Shown: positions 33,079-41,458 of the stretch, piece by piece
Layout: each line of letters begins with the position of its first letter
Position numbering within the stretch: position 1 is the first letter of the stretch
Source of the DNA: Catenulispora pinistramenti
GTDB lineage: Bacteria; Actinomycetota; Actinomycetes; Streptomycetales; Catenulisporaceae
Length of the DNA stretch: 64,000 bases
Assembly: GCF_018274385.1 (NCBI RefSeq)
Contig: NZ_JAAFYZ010000018.1
Location: 16,300-80,299 of the forward strand
Reading direction: 5' to 3'
Notes under the pieces: generated by a model
Databases searched by the model: none
Seen by the model: the letters and a program-made list of their open reading frames with translations, nothing else
What the model was told of the DNA's origin: nothing
Position numbers and translations under genes: made by a program

Positions 33079-34167
33079 CTAGCGCAGCAGTGCCTCGATC
33101 AAGTCGATGCCGAGCCGGGCGCTGCGGGCGATGTCCACTTCGTAGAGGACATATCGTCCCTGCCGTCTGGTGGTGAGGATGCCCGCGTTCTTCAACACGG
33201 CCAGATGCCGCGAGACCTCCGGGGCGCTCACCTTCCAGGTCTCGGCGAGTTGTGCCGTGGTCTGCGGGGTACGCAGGATGCTGCGGATCAGCCGGAGCCG
33301 CAGCGGATGGTCCAGAGCGTGGAGCCGGTCCTGGATTCCGGTGACGGACACGGCTGCTTCGTCCAGGCCTGCCAGGATCGGGTAGTTGAGGACCGGTCGG
33401 CAGCCGGCGGTGTGGACCACGAGCAGGTGCGGGTGGGAGAACGCGCTGGGCAGGAACGTCAGTCCGCGTCCGCTGGCCGAGGCGGTCCGGTCCTGCAGCT
33501 TGTCGACGACGATGCGATCGCCGGAGGCCGTCAGTGTCAGCGCCGGCGACACCGCGGCGAGCATCGCCTCCAGCCCGTGCCGGGCCAGCAGGTCGCGCTT
33601 GTGGCGGGCGTCCGCCGCGAGCCGGGCGACGACCCGGGCCCAGGCGTCCGCGAAGAATCCGGTGTCGCAGTCTTCGAGCAGGCGGCGTACCCAGCTCCGG
33701 GCGGCGGCCGGGCGGGTGAGGATGTGGTCGACGAAGTCCAGCGCGCGTGGACCCCGCGCGGCGGCACGGTCGCGGGCGACCTTGCGGGCGGTGTCGTCGA
33801 CCAGCGGTGAGTCGAGGTCGTCGCGGATCGGGACGACACCGCAGCTGCTGGTCATCAGGGCATTGCGGACCCAGGTCTCGTCTTCGAGCGCGTCCAGGAT
33901 GTCGAGTTCGGCGGCGAGCGTCGCCTGTGGCTCGGCGGGCAGCAGCATGTCCGAACGCGAGGTGCGCCACAGGTAGTCCGCGACGACGATACGGTCCATG
34001 AGGTCCGGCGCGATCCCGGCGGTGGCGGCGGTGACCCAGCTGTTCTGCGCCTGGTGGTGCGCGGGCTCCACGAGCAGGTGCAGGGCGGAACCGAGCTCGG
34101 CCAACGGGGACGGCGCGAACAGGTACTGGTCCGCGGACACGTTGGTCACATCGATGCTCACGCTCAT
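33079..34167 (-). CDS. ArsR-type regulator with DUF5937-like N-terminus
   Basis: A 362-residue protein. The last 90 residues form an ArsR winged helix (HALDHPLRLRLIRSILRTPQ, TTAQLAETWKVSAPEVSRHL, AVLKNAGILTTRRQGRYVLY). The long N-terminal domain is of the kind found in actinobacterial DUF5937 regulators. ATG 34167 gives the normal family start, without a clear ribosome-binding site. It is divergent from an MFS exporter, which is the likely target. Between it and the TetR gene, 32929-33078 holds a small direct repeat (ATCGCTTTGATG twice) and no gene. Confidence 0.86.
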   Translation of the reverse strand: MSVSIDVTNVSADQYLFAPSPLAELGSALHLLVEPAHHQAQNSWVTAATAGIAPDLMDRIVVADYLWRTSRSDMLLPAEPQATLAAELDILDALEDETWVRNALMTSSCGVVPIRDDLDSPLVDDTARKVARDRAAARGPRALDFVDHILTRPAAARSWVRRLLEDCDTGFFADAWARVVARLAADARHKRDLLARHGLEAMLAAVSPALTLTASGDRIVVDKLQDRTASASGRGLTFLPSAFSHPHLLVVHTAGCRPVLNYPILAGLDEAAVSVTGIQDRLHALDHPLRLRLIRSILRTPQTTAQLAETWKVSAPEVSRHLAVLKNAGILTTRRQGRYVLYEVDIARSARLGIDLIEALLR

Positions 34168-34265
34168 AGGGGAATCGTCGCAGGCGCGCGCCGGTTCGCC
34201 GCGACGGTTGACGATTACCGTCAACCGCATACGGTCCGGGCGGCTAGGGCTTCCATGGTGGCTGC

Positions 34266-35852
34266 ATGCTCACCGCTGCGAACCCCACGCCACCTGGAAC
34301 TTCTGGATCTGCCGAACCTTCTGGATCTGCTGAACCTGCTGGACCGCCTGGACCACCCGCACCGCCTGCACCACCGGCCGCGACCGGGCCGGTTCCGGCT
34401 CCGCCGTCAAAGCTCTCCACCGTCCGGCTGCTGCGCGGACTCGGCGGCGGGCGCTACGCCTTCGCCGCCGCGGTGTCCGCGCTCGGGGCGGGGCTCATCC
34501 GGCCGTTCCTGCTCCTGTACGCGGTCACCATCAGCCACCTCAGCCCGAGCCGCGCCGGTCTGGCGCTGTCGGCGGGATTCGTGGCCGGGCTCGCGCTGGT
34601 GCCGCTGGCCGGCCGCTGGGTCGATGCCGGAGGCCGCCGCACGGTGGTGGTGACCACGATCGCGCTGCGAGTGCTGGGTCTGGTGCTGCTGCTGGCGATT
34701 CCCGGCCCGGCCGGCTTCATCTGCGCGTGCCTGCTGCAGGGCATCGGCAACCAGACCGGACCGGTGGCGCAGGGCGCCGTCGTGTCGAGTCTGGCCGTCG
34801 GCTACGAGCGGGACGCGGTCCTGGCGGCGCTGCGGTCTTTGGGCAACGCCGGTCTGGGCGCCGGCGCGCTGCTGGCGACCGTCGCCCTGGGCTCGGGCGC
34901 GGTGGGCATGCGCTGGCTGGCGGTGGCGACCGCCGTCGGGTATCTGGTGTCGGGCGTGCTGATCGCGACGGTCCGGCTCCCGGACGAGCAGGTCCCGTCG
35001 GGGCAGCGGCGGGTCGGGCAGCTGCGGGTCGGGCAGCGGGCGGATCGCCGCGGCCAACCCATCGGCCCGGCGGACCGGCCGGTCCTGCACCGCCTGACGA
35101 TCATGAACCTGGGCAACCTCCCCTTCGCGTTGTGCTTCGACATCCTGGAAGTCGCCCTCCCCGTCGTCATCGTCACCCAGCTCGCCGCCGCGCCGGCCTG
35201 GTCCTCGGGCATCTTCGTGGCCAACACGGTGATGGTGATCCTGATCCAGCTTCCCGTCGTGGTCTGGATGTCCCGCCGCCCGCGTCGCCACGTGTTCGGC
35301 ATCGCCGGAGCGGTCCTGGCCGCGTCCTACCTCGGCTTCCTGGTCGCCGAGGCCGGACACGGGGCCGCCGGCGCGATGGCGATCGCCGTGGTGTCAGTGC
35401 TCTACACGCTGGGCGAGGTGCTTTACACCGGCGTGGGGACGGCGCTCGTGATCGACGCCGCCCCACCGCATCTGCGCGGCACGGCACTGGCCCGCTGGCA
35501 GCTCTCGCTCGGCCTCGGCAGGGCGATCGCCCCGCTGGCGATCACCCTCGCCCTCAGCATCTCCCCGGCCGCGCTCTGGCTGCCGTTGGCGGTCGCGACG
35601 CTCATCGGCGCCGCGGTGATCGTGCGCCACGCTCCCACCGATTCCGGACGGCAAGATTCTGGGCGGGACGGTTCCGGCCGGCACGAATCCGGACGGCAGG
35701 AGCAAGGTGCCGGCCTGGTCGGCAACCGCGGGAGATACGGGGAATGGGCTGCTCGGCGCCGCGCACGAGCGGTCGAGCAGGCCGAACTCGGGCGTCGGCT
35801 GTACGCCGGCGGCTACCGTTCCGAGCGCATCAAGGACCGGCGTCCCCGGTGA
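34266..35852 (+). CDS. MFS transporter
   Basis: A 528-residue major facilitator with about 12 membrane segments (for example FAAAVSALGAGLIRPFLLLY; the motif-A-like loop GRWVDAGGRRTVVV follows helix 2). The N-terminal 45 residues are a Pro/Ala/Gly repeat (GSAEPSGSAEPAGPPGPP) and the C-terminal tail repeats SGR units (SGRQDSGRDGSGRHESGRQE); both are cytoplasmic and low-complexity. Probably a drug or metabolite exporter controlled by the divergent ArsR-type gene. Its substrate is unknown, and it is about 10 kb from the phosphonate genes. Confidence 0.88.
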   Translation: MLTAANPTPPGTSGSAEPSGSAEPAGPPGPPAPPAPPAATGPVPAPPSKLSTVRLLRGLGGGRYAFAAAVSALGAGLIRPFLLLYAVTISHLSPSRAGLALSAGFVAGLALVPLAGRWVDAGGRRTVVVTTIALRVLGLVLLLAIPGPAGFICACLLQGIGNQTGPVAQGAVVSSLAVGYERDAVLAALRSLGNAGLGAGALLATVALGSGAVGMRWLAVATAVGYLVSGVLIATVRLPDEQVPSGQRRVGQLRVGQRADRRGQPIGPADRPVLHRLTIMNLGNLPFALCFDILEVALPVVIVTQLAAAPAWSSGIFVANTVMVILIQLPVVVWMSRRPRRHVFGIAGAVLAASYLGFLVAEAGHGAAGAMAIAVVSVLYTLGEVLYTGVGTALVIDAAPPHLRGTALARWQLSLGLGRAIAPLAITLALSISPAALWLPLAVATLIGAAVIVRHAPTDSGRQDSGRDGSGRHESGRQEQGAGLVGNRGRYGEWAARRRARAVEQAELGRRLYAGGYRSERIKDRRPR

Positions 35853-35983
35853 TGGTTCGGATGTCAGAGGCCTGAGTGTGCGCGGTCCAGGGTCGAGCCT
35901 TCAAAAGTCATCGAACCATGACATACTGTCAATAGTCGCTGTGTCTTCAGTGACGATCGACCTCGCGTCCTGAGGAGCACATC

Positions 35984-37669
35984 GTGCACGCTTGGACCGT
36001 TTGGCGTCGGCCCTATATCGCCGGCATCGTCACCGCCGTCGCGATGGTCGCCGTGGCCGTGATGCCCGGTCTCAGTTATTCGGCCGCGCGTCCGGTCCAG
36101 TCCTCGACCGCGCCGCCTGCTTGCTCCGCGGGGACCCTCGTGCCGACCGGCAGCGGTCCGGTGTGCGGCATCACCGCCGGCCGGCAGACTTCGTACCTTG
36201 ATATCCCGTACGCGGCCCCGCCGCTGGGGAAGCTGCGCTGGACGCCGCCGCAGCCGGTGCAGCCGTGGACGGCGACCTACCAGGCCACCCAGCGCGGGCC
36301 GGGATGTCTCGCGCCGAGCTACACGGCGCCGGGCCAGGTGCAGCCCGGCACCACTGAGAACTGCCTGTTCCTGGAAGTCCAGGAGCCGGCGGGGACGCGG
36401 CCGGGGCAGCGGCTGCCGGTGATGTTCGAGATCCACGGCGGCGGGTTCCTCGGCGAGGCCCGCGATGACGACGGGACGAATTTCGTCGGTGCCGGGCCGG
36501 CTATCTACGTGTATGCCGGGTATCGGCTGGGGGTCATGGGGTTCCTGGCCGACCAGGCGCTCGGCCCGCACAGCGGCGACTTCGGGCTCCAGGATCAGCA
36601 GGCGGCGCTGAGCTGGGTCAAGGACAACATCGCGGGGTTCGGCGGAGACCCGGGCAACGTGACGATCTTCGGCGAGTCGGCGGGCGGGGCCAGCGTCTGC
36701 GACCAGATCGCCTCGCCGACCGCGAACGGCCTGTTCCAGCGGGGCATCAGCATCAGCGGGTACTACAACTTCGACGTCAACACCATCTGGTGGCCCGCGG
36801 ACTGCAAGTCGACGCTGCCGGACGAGGCCCAGGCGCAGGGCCTCGGCGCGCGGTTCGCGGCCAAGGCCGGCTGCGGGAACGCCGCCGACGTCGCCGCGTG
36901 CCTGCGGGCGTTGCCGGCCGACACCCTGGTCGAGAAGGGCGGTCAGGGCCTGGATCCGTTCGGCGGCGGGGCGATCGGGCCGATCGTCAACGGCACGACG
37001 CTGACCATGTCGGCGAGCCAGGCGTTCGCCCTCGGCCGGGTCAACCGGGTCAAGGTGGTCATCGGGGTCGGCCGCGACGAATTCAACGGCGGCGTCTACA
37101 CGAACACCCCCGGCCACCCGGTCGTCGCCGACACGACCGCGCAGTACGAGCAACTGGTGCGGCAGCAGTTCGGCCCGCTGGCATCCACGGTGCTGAGGCT
37201 CTATCCGGTGCAGCACTACCCGTCGCCGTCTCCGTTCATCGCCTACCGAACAGTGATGGCCGACGCCTTCAGCGTGTGCCCGTCCCTGGAAAGCTACGCA
37301 AAGCTGGCCAGAGCCGTCCCGGTCTACGCCTACGAGGACGACGACGCGGACTCGCCGGGACAGACGCAGCCGCTCGGCGCCAACCACAGCGCCATCAACC
37401 GGCTCGCCCACGACGTGCCCGGAACCCTGGACCCGAACCAACTCGCGCTCCAGGAACAGGTGTTGTCCGAATGGACCGGCTTCGCGCGCACCGGCGTGCC
37501 GACCACACCCGGCACGCCGCCCTGGGCGCTGTTCTCAGTACCCGGCAACCCGGTCATGTCGCTGCGAGCGGGCGGGGACAGCACGCTCGTCCCGGCCGGC
37601 TCGATCGCGACGCAGCACAACTGCCAGTTCTGGGACTCGGTCAACCGGACCGCGCCTTGGGCGTCGTGA
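35984..37669 (+). CDS. Secreted type-B carboxylesterase
   Basis: A 561-residue esterase with an N-terminal signal segment (IAGIVTAVAMVAVAVMPGLS). The alpha/beta core has the oxyanion loop EIHGGGFLGE, the nucleophile Ser232 in FGESAGGAS, a candidate acidic Glu366 in GRDEFNGG and His468 in GANHSAIN. GTG 35984 follows GAGGAG. Substrate unknown. Its 3' end runs into a short tandem repeat of GGTCCTGA (about 37667-37695). Confidence 0.93.
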   Translation: MHAWTVWRRPYIAGIVTAVAMVAVAVMPGLSYSAARPVQSSTAPPACSAGTLVPTGSGPVCGITAGRQTSYLDIPYAAPPLGKLRWTPPQPVQPWTATYQATQRGPGCLAPSYTAPGQVQPGTTENCLFLEVQEPAGTRPGQRLPVMFEIHGGGFLGEARDDDGTNFVGAGPAIYVYAGYRLGVMGFLADQALGPHSGDFGLQDQQAALSWVKDNIAGFGGDPGNVTIFGESAGGASVCDQIASPTANGLFQRGISISGYYNFDVNTIWWPADCKSTLPDEAQAQGLGARFAAKAGCGNAADVAACLRALPADTLVEKGGQGLDPFGGGAIGPIVNGTTLTMSASQAFALGRVNRVKVVIGVGRDEFNGGVYTNTPGHPVVADTTAQYEQLVRQQFGPLASTVLRLYPVQHYPSPSPFIAYRTVMADAFSVCPSLESYAKLARAVPVYAYEDDDADSPGQTQPLGANHSAINRLAHDVPGTLDPNQLALQEQVLSEWTGFARTGVPTTPGTPPWALFSVPGNPVMSLRAGGDSTLVPAGSIATQHNCQFWDSVNRTAPWAS

Positions 37670-37697
37670 GGTCCTGAGGTCCTGAGGTCCTGAGACG

Positions 37698-37733
37698 CCG
37701 GACCGGCCGGACACGGACTCCTCGCCGGTCCGG
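37698..37733. terminator. Hairpin between convergent genes
   Basis: A 10-bp stem, CCGGACCGGC (37698-37707) with GCCGGTCCGG (37724-37733), loop 16 nt, between the carboxylesterase and SnoaL-like gene ends. CAGCGTGGTGCTC-like direct repeats follow to 37796. Confidence 0.65.
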
Positions 37734-37791
37734 ACGGTGGTGCCCAGCGTGGTGCTCGCCGTGCGGCTCAGCGTGGTGCTCAGCGTGGTCC

Positions 37792-38124
37792 TCAGCCGAG
37801 GAAGTCGACGCGGTCGATCAGGCCGTCACGCACCCGGTAGGCCACCAGCACCCGGATCGGGTCGTCGGCCAGGCCGTGGGCGAGTTCGTGGTCGACGACC
37901 CAGTCTCCCTCGCTGATCCGCGCCAGGATCTCGGCTCGGCAGCGGCCTTCGGCGAACTGTCCGGCGTACTGGTCGCGCAGCGCCGGACGGCCCTGGAGCC
38001 GGCTGCCATCACGCCGATTGACCACGACGTCCTCGGCGTAGGTGGCGGCGAATGCGTCGAGGTCGTGGCTGTTGTAGGCGGCGAGTTGCTGCTCGACGGC
38101 TTCACGGGGATCGGTCATGTCCAT
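37792..38124 (-). CDS. SnoaL/NTF2-like protein
   Basis: A protein of about 110 residues with the SnoaL-like pattern DPREAVEQQLAAYNSHDLDA, FAATYAEDVVV, RPALRDQYAGQF and IRVLVAYRVRDGLIDRVDFL. Such cone-fold proteins are often isomerases, or of unknown function. The start could be ATG 38118, 38124 or 38130; none has a clear ribosome-binding site. The 220 nt upstream (38125-38345) hold no gene that I can support. Confidence 0.8.
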   Translation of the reverse strand: MDMTDPREAVEQQLAAYNSHDLDAFAATYAEDVVVNRRDGSRLQGRPALRDQYAGQFAEGRCRAEILARISEGDWVVDHELAHGLADDPIRVLVAYRVRDGLIDRVDFLG

Positions 38125-38345
38125 GATCATCGCATGGTCGGGCAGATGGACCGACCCCGGCGAGAGCTGGAACGGTGCCTCAAGGACTACTTGCCAGGTC
38201 ACATCCAGCCCCAGGGCCAGCGTCAGCTGAGAATCGACGCCGATCCTGGTGACGCTCAGACCTCGAAGGTTCAGGATCCATCGATCCTCATGCTCGATCG
38301 GATCCGCTTCGGTCCGCTCCACCATCCCCATACTTTCCCGCAGGA

Positions 38346-40211
38346 TCAGCCGCGGCAGGTGACCTGCACTGACGCCGCGCCGAGCTGGTCGCCGGCCCCG
38401 GAGCCCCAGTCGATTCCCTCGTCGGTGAGCCGCACCCCTATGGTGCCGTCGCTGGTGGGGAACCACTGTTGGCTGTAGGAGGTCCACTGGCCGCGGTAGG
38501 AGGGCTGCTGGACCGTGAAGGACCCGACGTTGGTCTGGTTGTTCGCCCCGCTGAAGACTTGGTACAGCGCCGGAGAGCCCGCCGAGTGCTTCGGGGTGCC
38601 GTCGTTGGGGACGTAGACGGAGACGGTGCAGCTGCCGCTGACGACCGGGCCGGTGTGGAACCACCAGGTCACCGAGTTGACCGAATCGTACTTGGTGCCG
38701 CTGCCGTTCATCGGCATGGTGGAGAAGCGGCCGTTGCACCCGGCCTGGTTCCAGCCGCCGGAGGCCTCGGTGCTCCAGCCCGAGGCCGATCCGGAGCCGA
38801 TCGTCGAGACACCGTGGCTGCTGTCCGCCGGGCATCCGATCCCTGACATGCCGTAGTAGGTGGGCCCCTGAGTGGTCGAGGTGGTGACCGGGGGCGGCGG
38901 CGGCATGCCGACGCTGGAGGGTTGGGTCGGCGGCACCGAGTGGCCCGGGACGCTCGTGGGCTGACGGCTCGACGGCTGCTGGCGGCCGGAGGTCGGAGCC
39001 GACGTGGGGCCGAGATTGAGATTGCCACCCGATGCTGACCCGGAGGTGGGCGAAGGGATTCCTGATGTCGCGCTGCCCGTGCCGGTCGTCGGCTTGGGCC
39101 GGGACCCCTGCGACGAGGAGGACGGGAGGACGATGTCAGTGGGCCCGTCGGTCGCCGGCCCGAACGCTCCGTAGGAGGGGGCGCCGACACCCGGTGCCGA
39201 GGAAGAGACGTTCGCGGCCGGATGGTCCAGGGCCGTCTGCGCCGACTTGTTCCCGCTGGTGCTCAGGCCGGCTATCACCGGTATCGCGACGAGGACGGGA
39301 ACCGCGACGACGCCGGCCACCGCCACCGAGCGGCGCTTGCGGCGCGCTGCTGGGGGATGGGGGGCCGAGGCCGGACCGCCGGCCGTCGGCGCTGGGGCCG
39401 GTGATGCGGAGGCCGATGCGCCGGACGGTGTCGGTTCGGGTTCGGGTTCTGGTGCGGGCCGGGCAGCGGTGTCTTCGGATTCGGGGAGCAGGATTTCGAT
39501 GAGGTTCGCGGCGGCGACGGGCTGCGGGACGGTATCGGTCTGGCCCTCGGACTCGGCCGCGGCTTCGGGCTCGGTTGCGGACTCGGACTCGGACTCGGAC
39601 TCGGACTCGGGCTCGACTGTGGCTTCGGGCTCGATTTCGGCTTCGGACCCGGGCTCGGCTGCGGCTGCGGGCTCGAACTCGGCTTCGGCTTCGGGCTCGG
39701 CTTCCGCTTCGGACCTGGGCTCGGCTTCGGGCTCGGGCTCGGGCTCGGCTTCGGGCTCGGCTTCGGCTTCGGACCCGGGCTCGGCCCCGGCTTCCGCGAG
39801 GATCGGCGCTTCGTCCGGCACCGGTGCCTCGTTCGGCGTTTGCTCCAGATCTGGCACTGGCACCGGCATTGGTGTCGGCGTCTGGCTCAGCGAGGCGGTC
39901 ACCCCTCGGGTCGGCGAAGCCTGCCCCAAGGGAACCACGCGCGGCGCGACCACCTGCTCCTCGTCCGCGGTCGGGCGATGGAGGGCGATGGTGTCCGCAG
40001 TGTCCGCGGGCTTCGCGCTCGCCGAGGATGCTTCCGTCGGGGCCGCCGGGCGCGGGCTCGCAGTCGTGCGGCGCGTCTCATTGCGCGAACGCCGCAGAAA
40101 GTAGACGAAGCCCGCCCAGCCGACGGTGAGTACGACCAGCATGAGCCCGACGGCGGCCAGTCCGACGCTGCTGTTCGCCGACGCAACGGCCTGCTGCGCG
40201 CTAGGTGTCAT
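38346..40211 (-). CDS. Membrane protein with Glu-rich stalk and exported C-terminal domain
   Basis: A 621-residue protein of unknown function. There is one hydrophobic helix near the N-terminus (LAAVGLMLVVLTVGWAGFVY) and a second near residue 310 (SVAVAGVVAVPVLVAIPVIA) behind a RRKRR cluster. Between them lies a very acidic Glu/Ala/Pro/Ser repeat region, including ESESESESES. After a Ser/Pro/Gly linker, the C-terminal 180 residues (two Cys pairs possible: IGCPAD, QAGCNGR, SGSCTV, QVTCRG) look like an exported beta-rich binding domain. ATG 40211 has AAGGA upstream. It lies last in the minus-strand run after the giant toxin, which hints at a link but does not prove one. Confidence 0.7.
   Translation of the reverse strand: MTPSAQQAVASANSSVGLAAVGLMLVVLTVGWAGFVYFLRRSRNETRRTTASPRPAAPTEASSASAKPADTADTIALHRPTADEEQVVAPRVVPLGQASPTRGVTASLSQTPTPMPVPVPDLEQTPNEAPVPDEAPILAEAGAEPGSEAEAEPEAEPEPEPEAEPRSEAEAEPEAEAEFEPAAAAEPGSEAEIEPEATVEPESESESESESATEPEAAAESEGQTDTVPQPVAAANLIEILLPESEDTAARPAPEPEPEPTPSGASASASPAPAPTAGGPASAPHPPAARRKRRSVAVAGVVAVPVLVAIPVIAGLSTSGNKSAQTALDHPAANVSSSAPGVGAPSYGAFGPATDGPTDIVLPSSSSQGSRPKPTTGTGSATSGIPSPTSGSASGGNLNLGPTSAPTSGRQQPSSRQPTSVPGHSVPPTQPSSVGMPPPPPVTTSTTQGPTYYGMSGIGCPADSSHGVSTIGSGSASGWSTEASGGWNQAGCNGRFSTMPMNGSGTKYDSVNSVTWWFHTGPVVSGSCTVSVYVPNDGTPKHSAGSPALYQVFSGANNQTNVGSFTVQQPSYRGQWTSYSQQWFPTSDGTIGVRLTDEGIDWGSGAGDQLGAASVQVTCRG
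39579..39785. repeat. TCGGAC/TCGGGC hexamer-rich coding repeat
   Basis: Five or more tandem ACTCGG hexamers near 39580-39610, and then degenerate CTCGGCTTCGGG-type units to about 39785, encode the Glu/Ser and Glu/Ala/Pro stalk of the membrane protein. Likely length-variable by slippage. Confidence 0.75.
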
Positions 40212-40274
40212 CGTGAGGTCCTTCACATCTTTGGGGAGGGCGGCCGATGCGCCGTTCGGGGCGGCGGGTGGTGG

Positions 40275-41348
40275 CTAGCCGGCGGCCGGGACTCGCTGCA
40301 GGTGGGTCAGGGCCCTGAAGACCACGACGCCGTCGAGGGCGTCCGGCTGCGCCTCGTCCCGGTCCGAGATGTGCGTCAGCAGGTCCGGGTCGGGGGCCAG
40401 TCCGTGCTCTTCCAGGTAGTACCGCACGGTGTCGGTCCAGATCCATTCGCCGTCGGTGCGCAGGCTCAGCGGGACGCTGCCCCGGCGGCCGGGATCCAGG
40501 ACGTCATCGATGCGGCCGTCGGTCACCGCCAGCGCGATTCCCGAGTCCAGGTACTCCAGGACGACTGCTCGCTCGTCGTCCTCCAGAACCGGGTGCGCCT
40601 CGTCGAAGGTGCCGACGCCGGTGGCCGCGTCGATCGTGTCGAAGACCTTGGCGGAATTGAACGGACGCCCGGGAGCGGCCGCCCACAGCAGGGCGGAGTA
40701 GGACCGGGCATGGGCCTGGTACGGCAACACCGGGCGCCACGAGGCGAAGGCCTCCACCTGCGGGTCCGTCTCCCCGTGCGCGGCCAGCACCTGCTGGAGC
40801 TCGGCCGCGGCGGTCCACGGCGCCGTGTCCGGCCGCACCTCGGCCAGGTAGACGCGCCGGGGCGCCGGGTCGTCCCCGCCGTCCGCGGCGAACCGCCACG
40901 TGCGCCAGAGCCCGACCAGTCCCTTGATCTCGTCGGCGGCCGTCTGCGCCGCCTCGTCCAGGGCGTCGGTGAGGTCGCCGGAGAGCATCGCGTCCGACCC
41001 GAAGGTCAGGTCCAGCGACGCCGAGACGCGCTCGCCGATCTCCCGCAGGACGCTCATCGGCGCCGGAGCGAACAGGAACGCCGGTGCCGGGACGCCCGGC
41101 TCGGTGGCGACGCCGTCCAGCACGGCCGGGTCCGCCCCCGTCTCGGCCAGTGCCCTGAGGATCAGTGCGTGGTCCTCAGGCGTGAGGGCGGCCCGCGCGT
41201 CCGTGACGGCCCGCGCGATCAGCGGAGCCGGGGCGGTCGGTCCCTCCGCGGCCAGGAGAGACCGGGCGTCGGCCAGCGCCTTGTCGGCTACGCGGCCTGC
41301 CAGACGCAGCAGCATCTCGTGGCAGTTCTCGGAGAGCTCGTCTATCAC
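40275..41348 (-). CDS. Unknown protein next to giant toxin, immunity candidate
   Basis: A 357-residue protein of no family I recognise. The first 170 residues are helical and acidic (MLLRLAGRVADKALADARSL). The C-terminal part is mixed, with WRTWRFAADGGDDPAPRRVY, PLSLRTDGEWIWTDTVRYYL and EEHGLAPDPDLL. It has no signal peptide or membrane segment. GTG 41348 has GAGAGG about 9 nt upstream; an upstream frame to 41435 is less likely. It lies 110 nt after the stop of the 6211-residue toxin on the same strand, which is where polymorphic-toxin immunity genes usually sit. The immunity role is inferred from position only. Confidence 0.6.
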   Translation of the reverse strand: MIDELSENCHEMLLRLAGRVADKALADARSLLAAEGPTAPAPLIARAVTDARAALTPEDHALILRALAETGADPAVLDGVATEPGVPAPAFLFAPAPMSVLREIGERVSASLDLTFGSDAMLSGDLTDALDEAAQTAADEIKGLVGLWRTWRFAADGGDDPAPRRVYLAEVRPDTAPWTAAAELQQVLAAHGETDPQVEAFASWRPVLPYQAHARSYSALLWAAAPGRPFNSAKVFDTIDAATGVGTFDEAHPVLEDDERAVVLEYLDSGIALAVTDGRIDDVLDPGRRGSVPLSLRTDGEWIWTDTVRYYLEEHGLAPDPDLLTHISDRDEAQPDALDGVVVFRALTHLQRVPAAG

Positions 41349-41458
41349 TGTGCTGGGCCTCTCAGGGAATTTCGTCGACGTCGGGCGGAGCCTACCGGGC
41401 AGGACGGGGCCCTGCTCAGCCGGGTGTCGTGACATTGAGGTTCGGTGTCGGGGCCAGG

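Noticed and set aside
37667..37796. Short direct repeats as a CRISPR-like array
   Set aside because: Units of 8-13 nt with no spacers; simple slippage repeats beside a terminator.
39579..39785. Regular repeats as a CRISPR array
   Set aside because: They are in-frame codons for a Glu-rich stalk, with no unique spacers.
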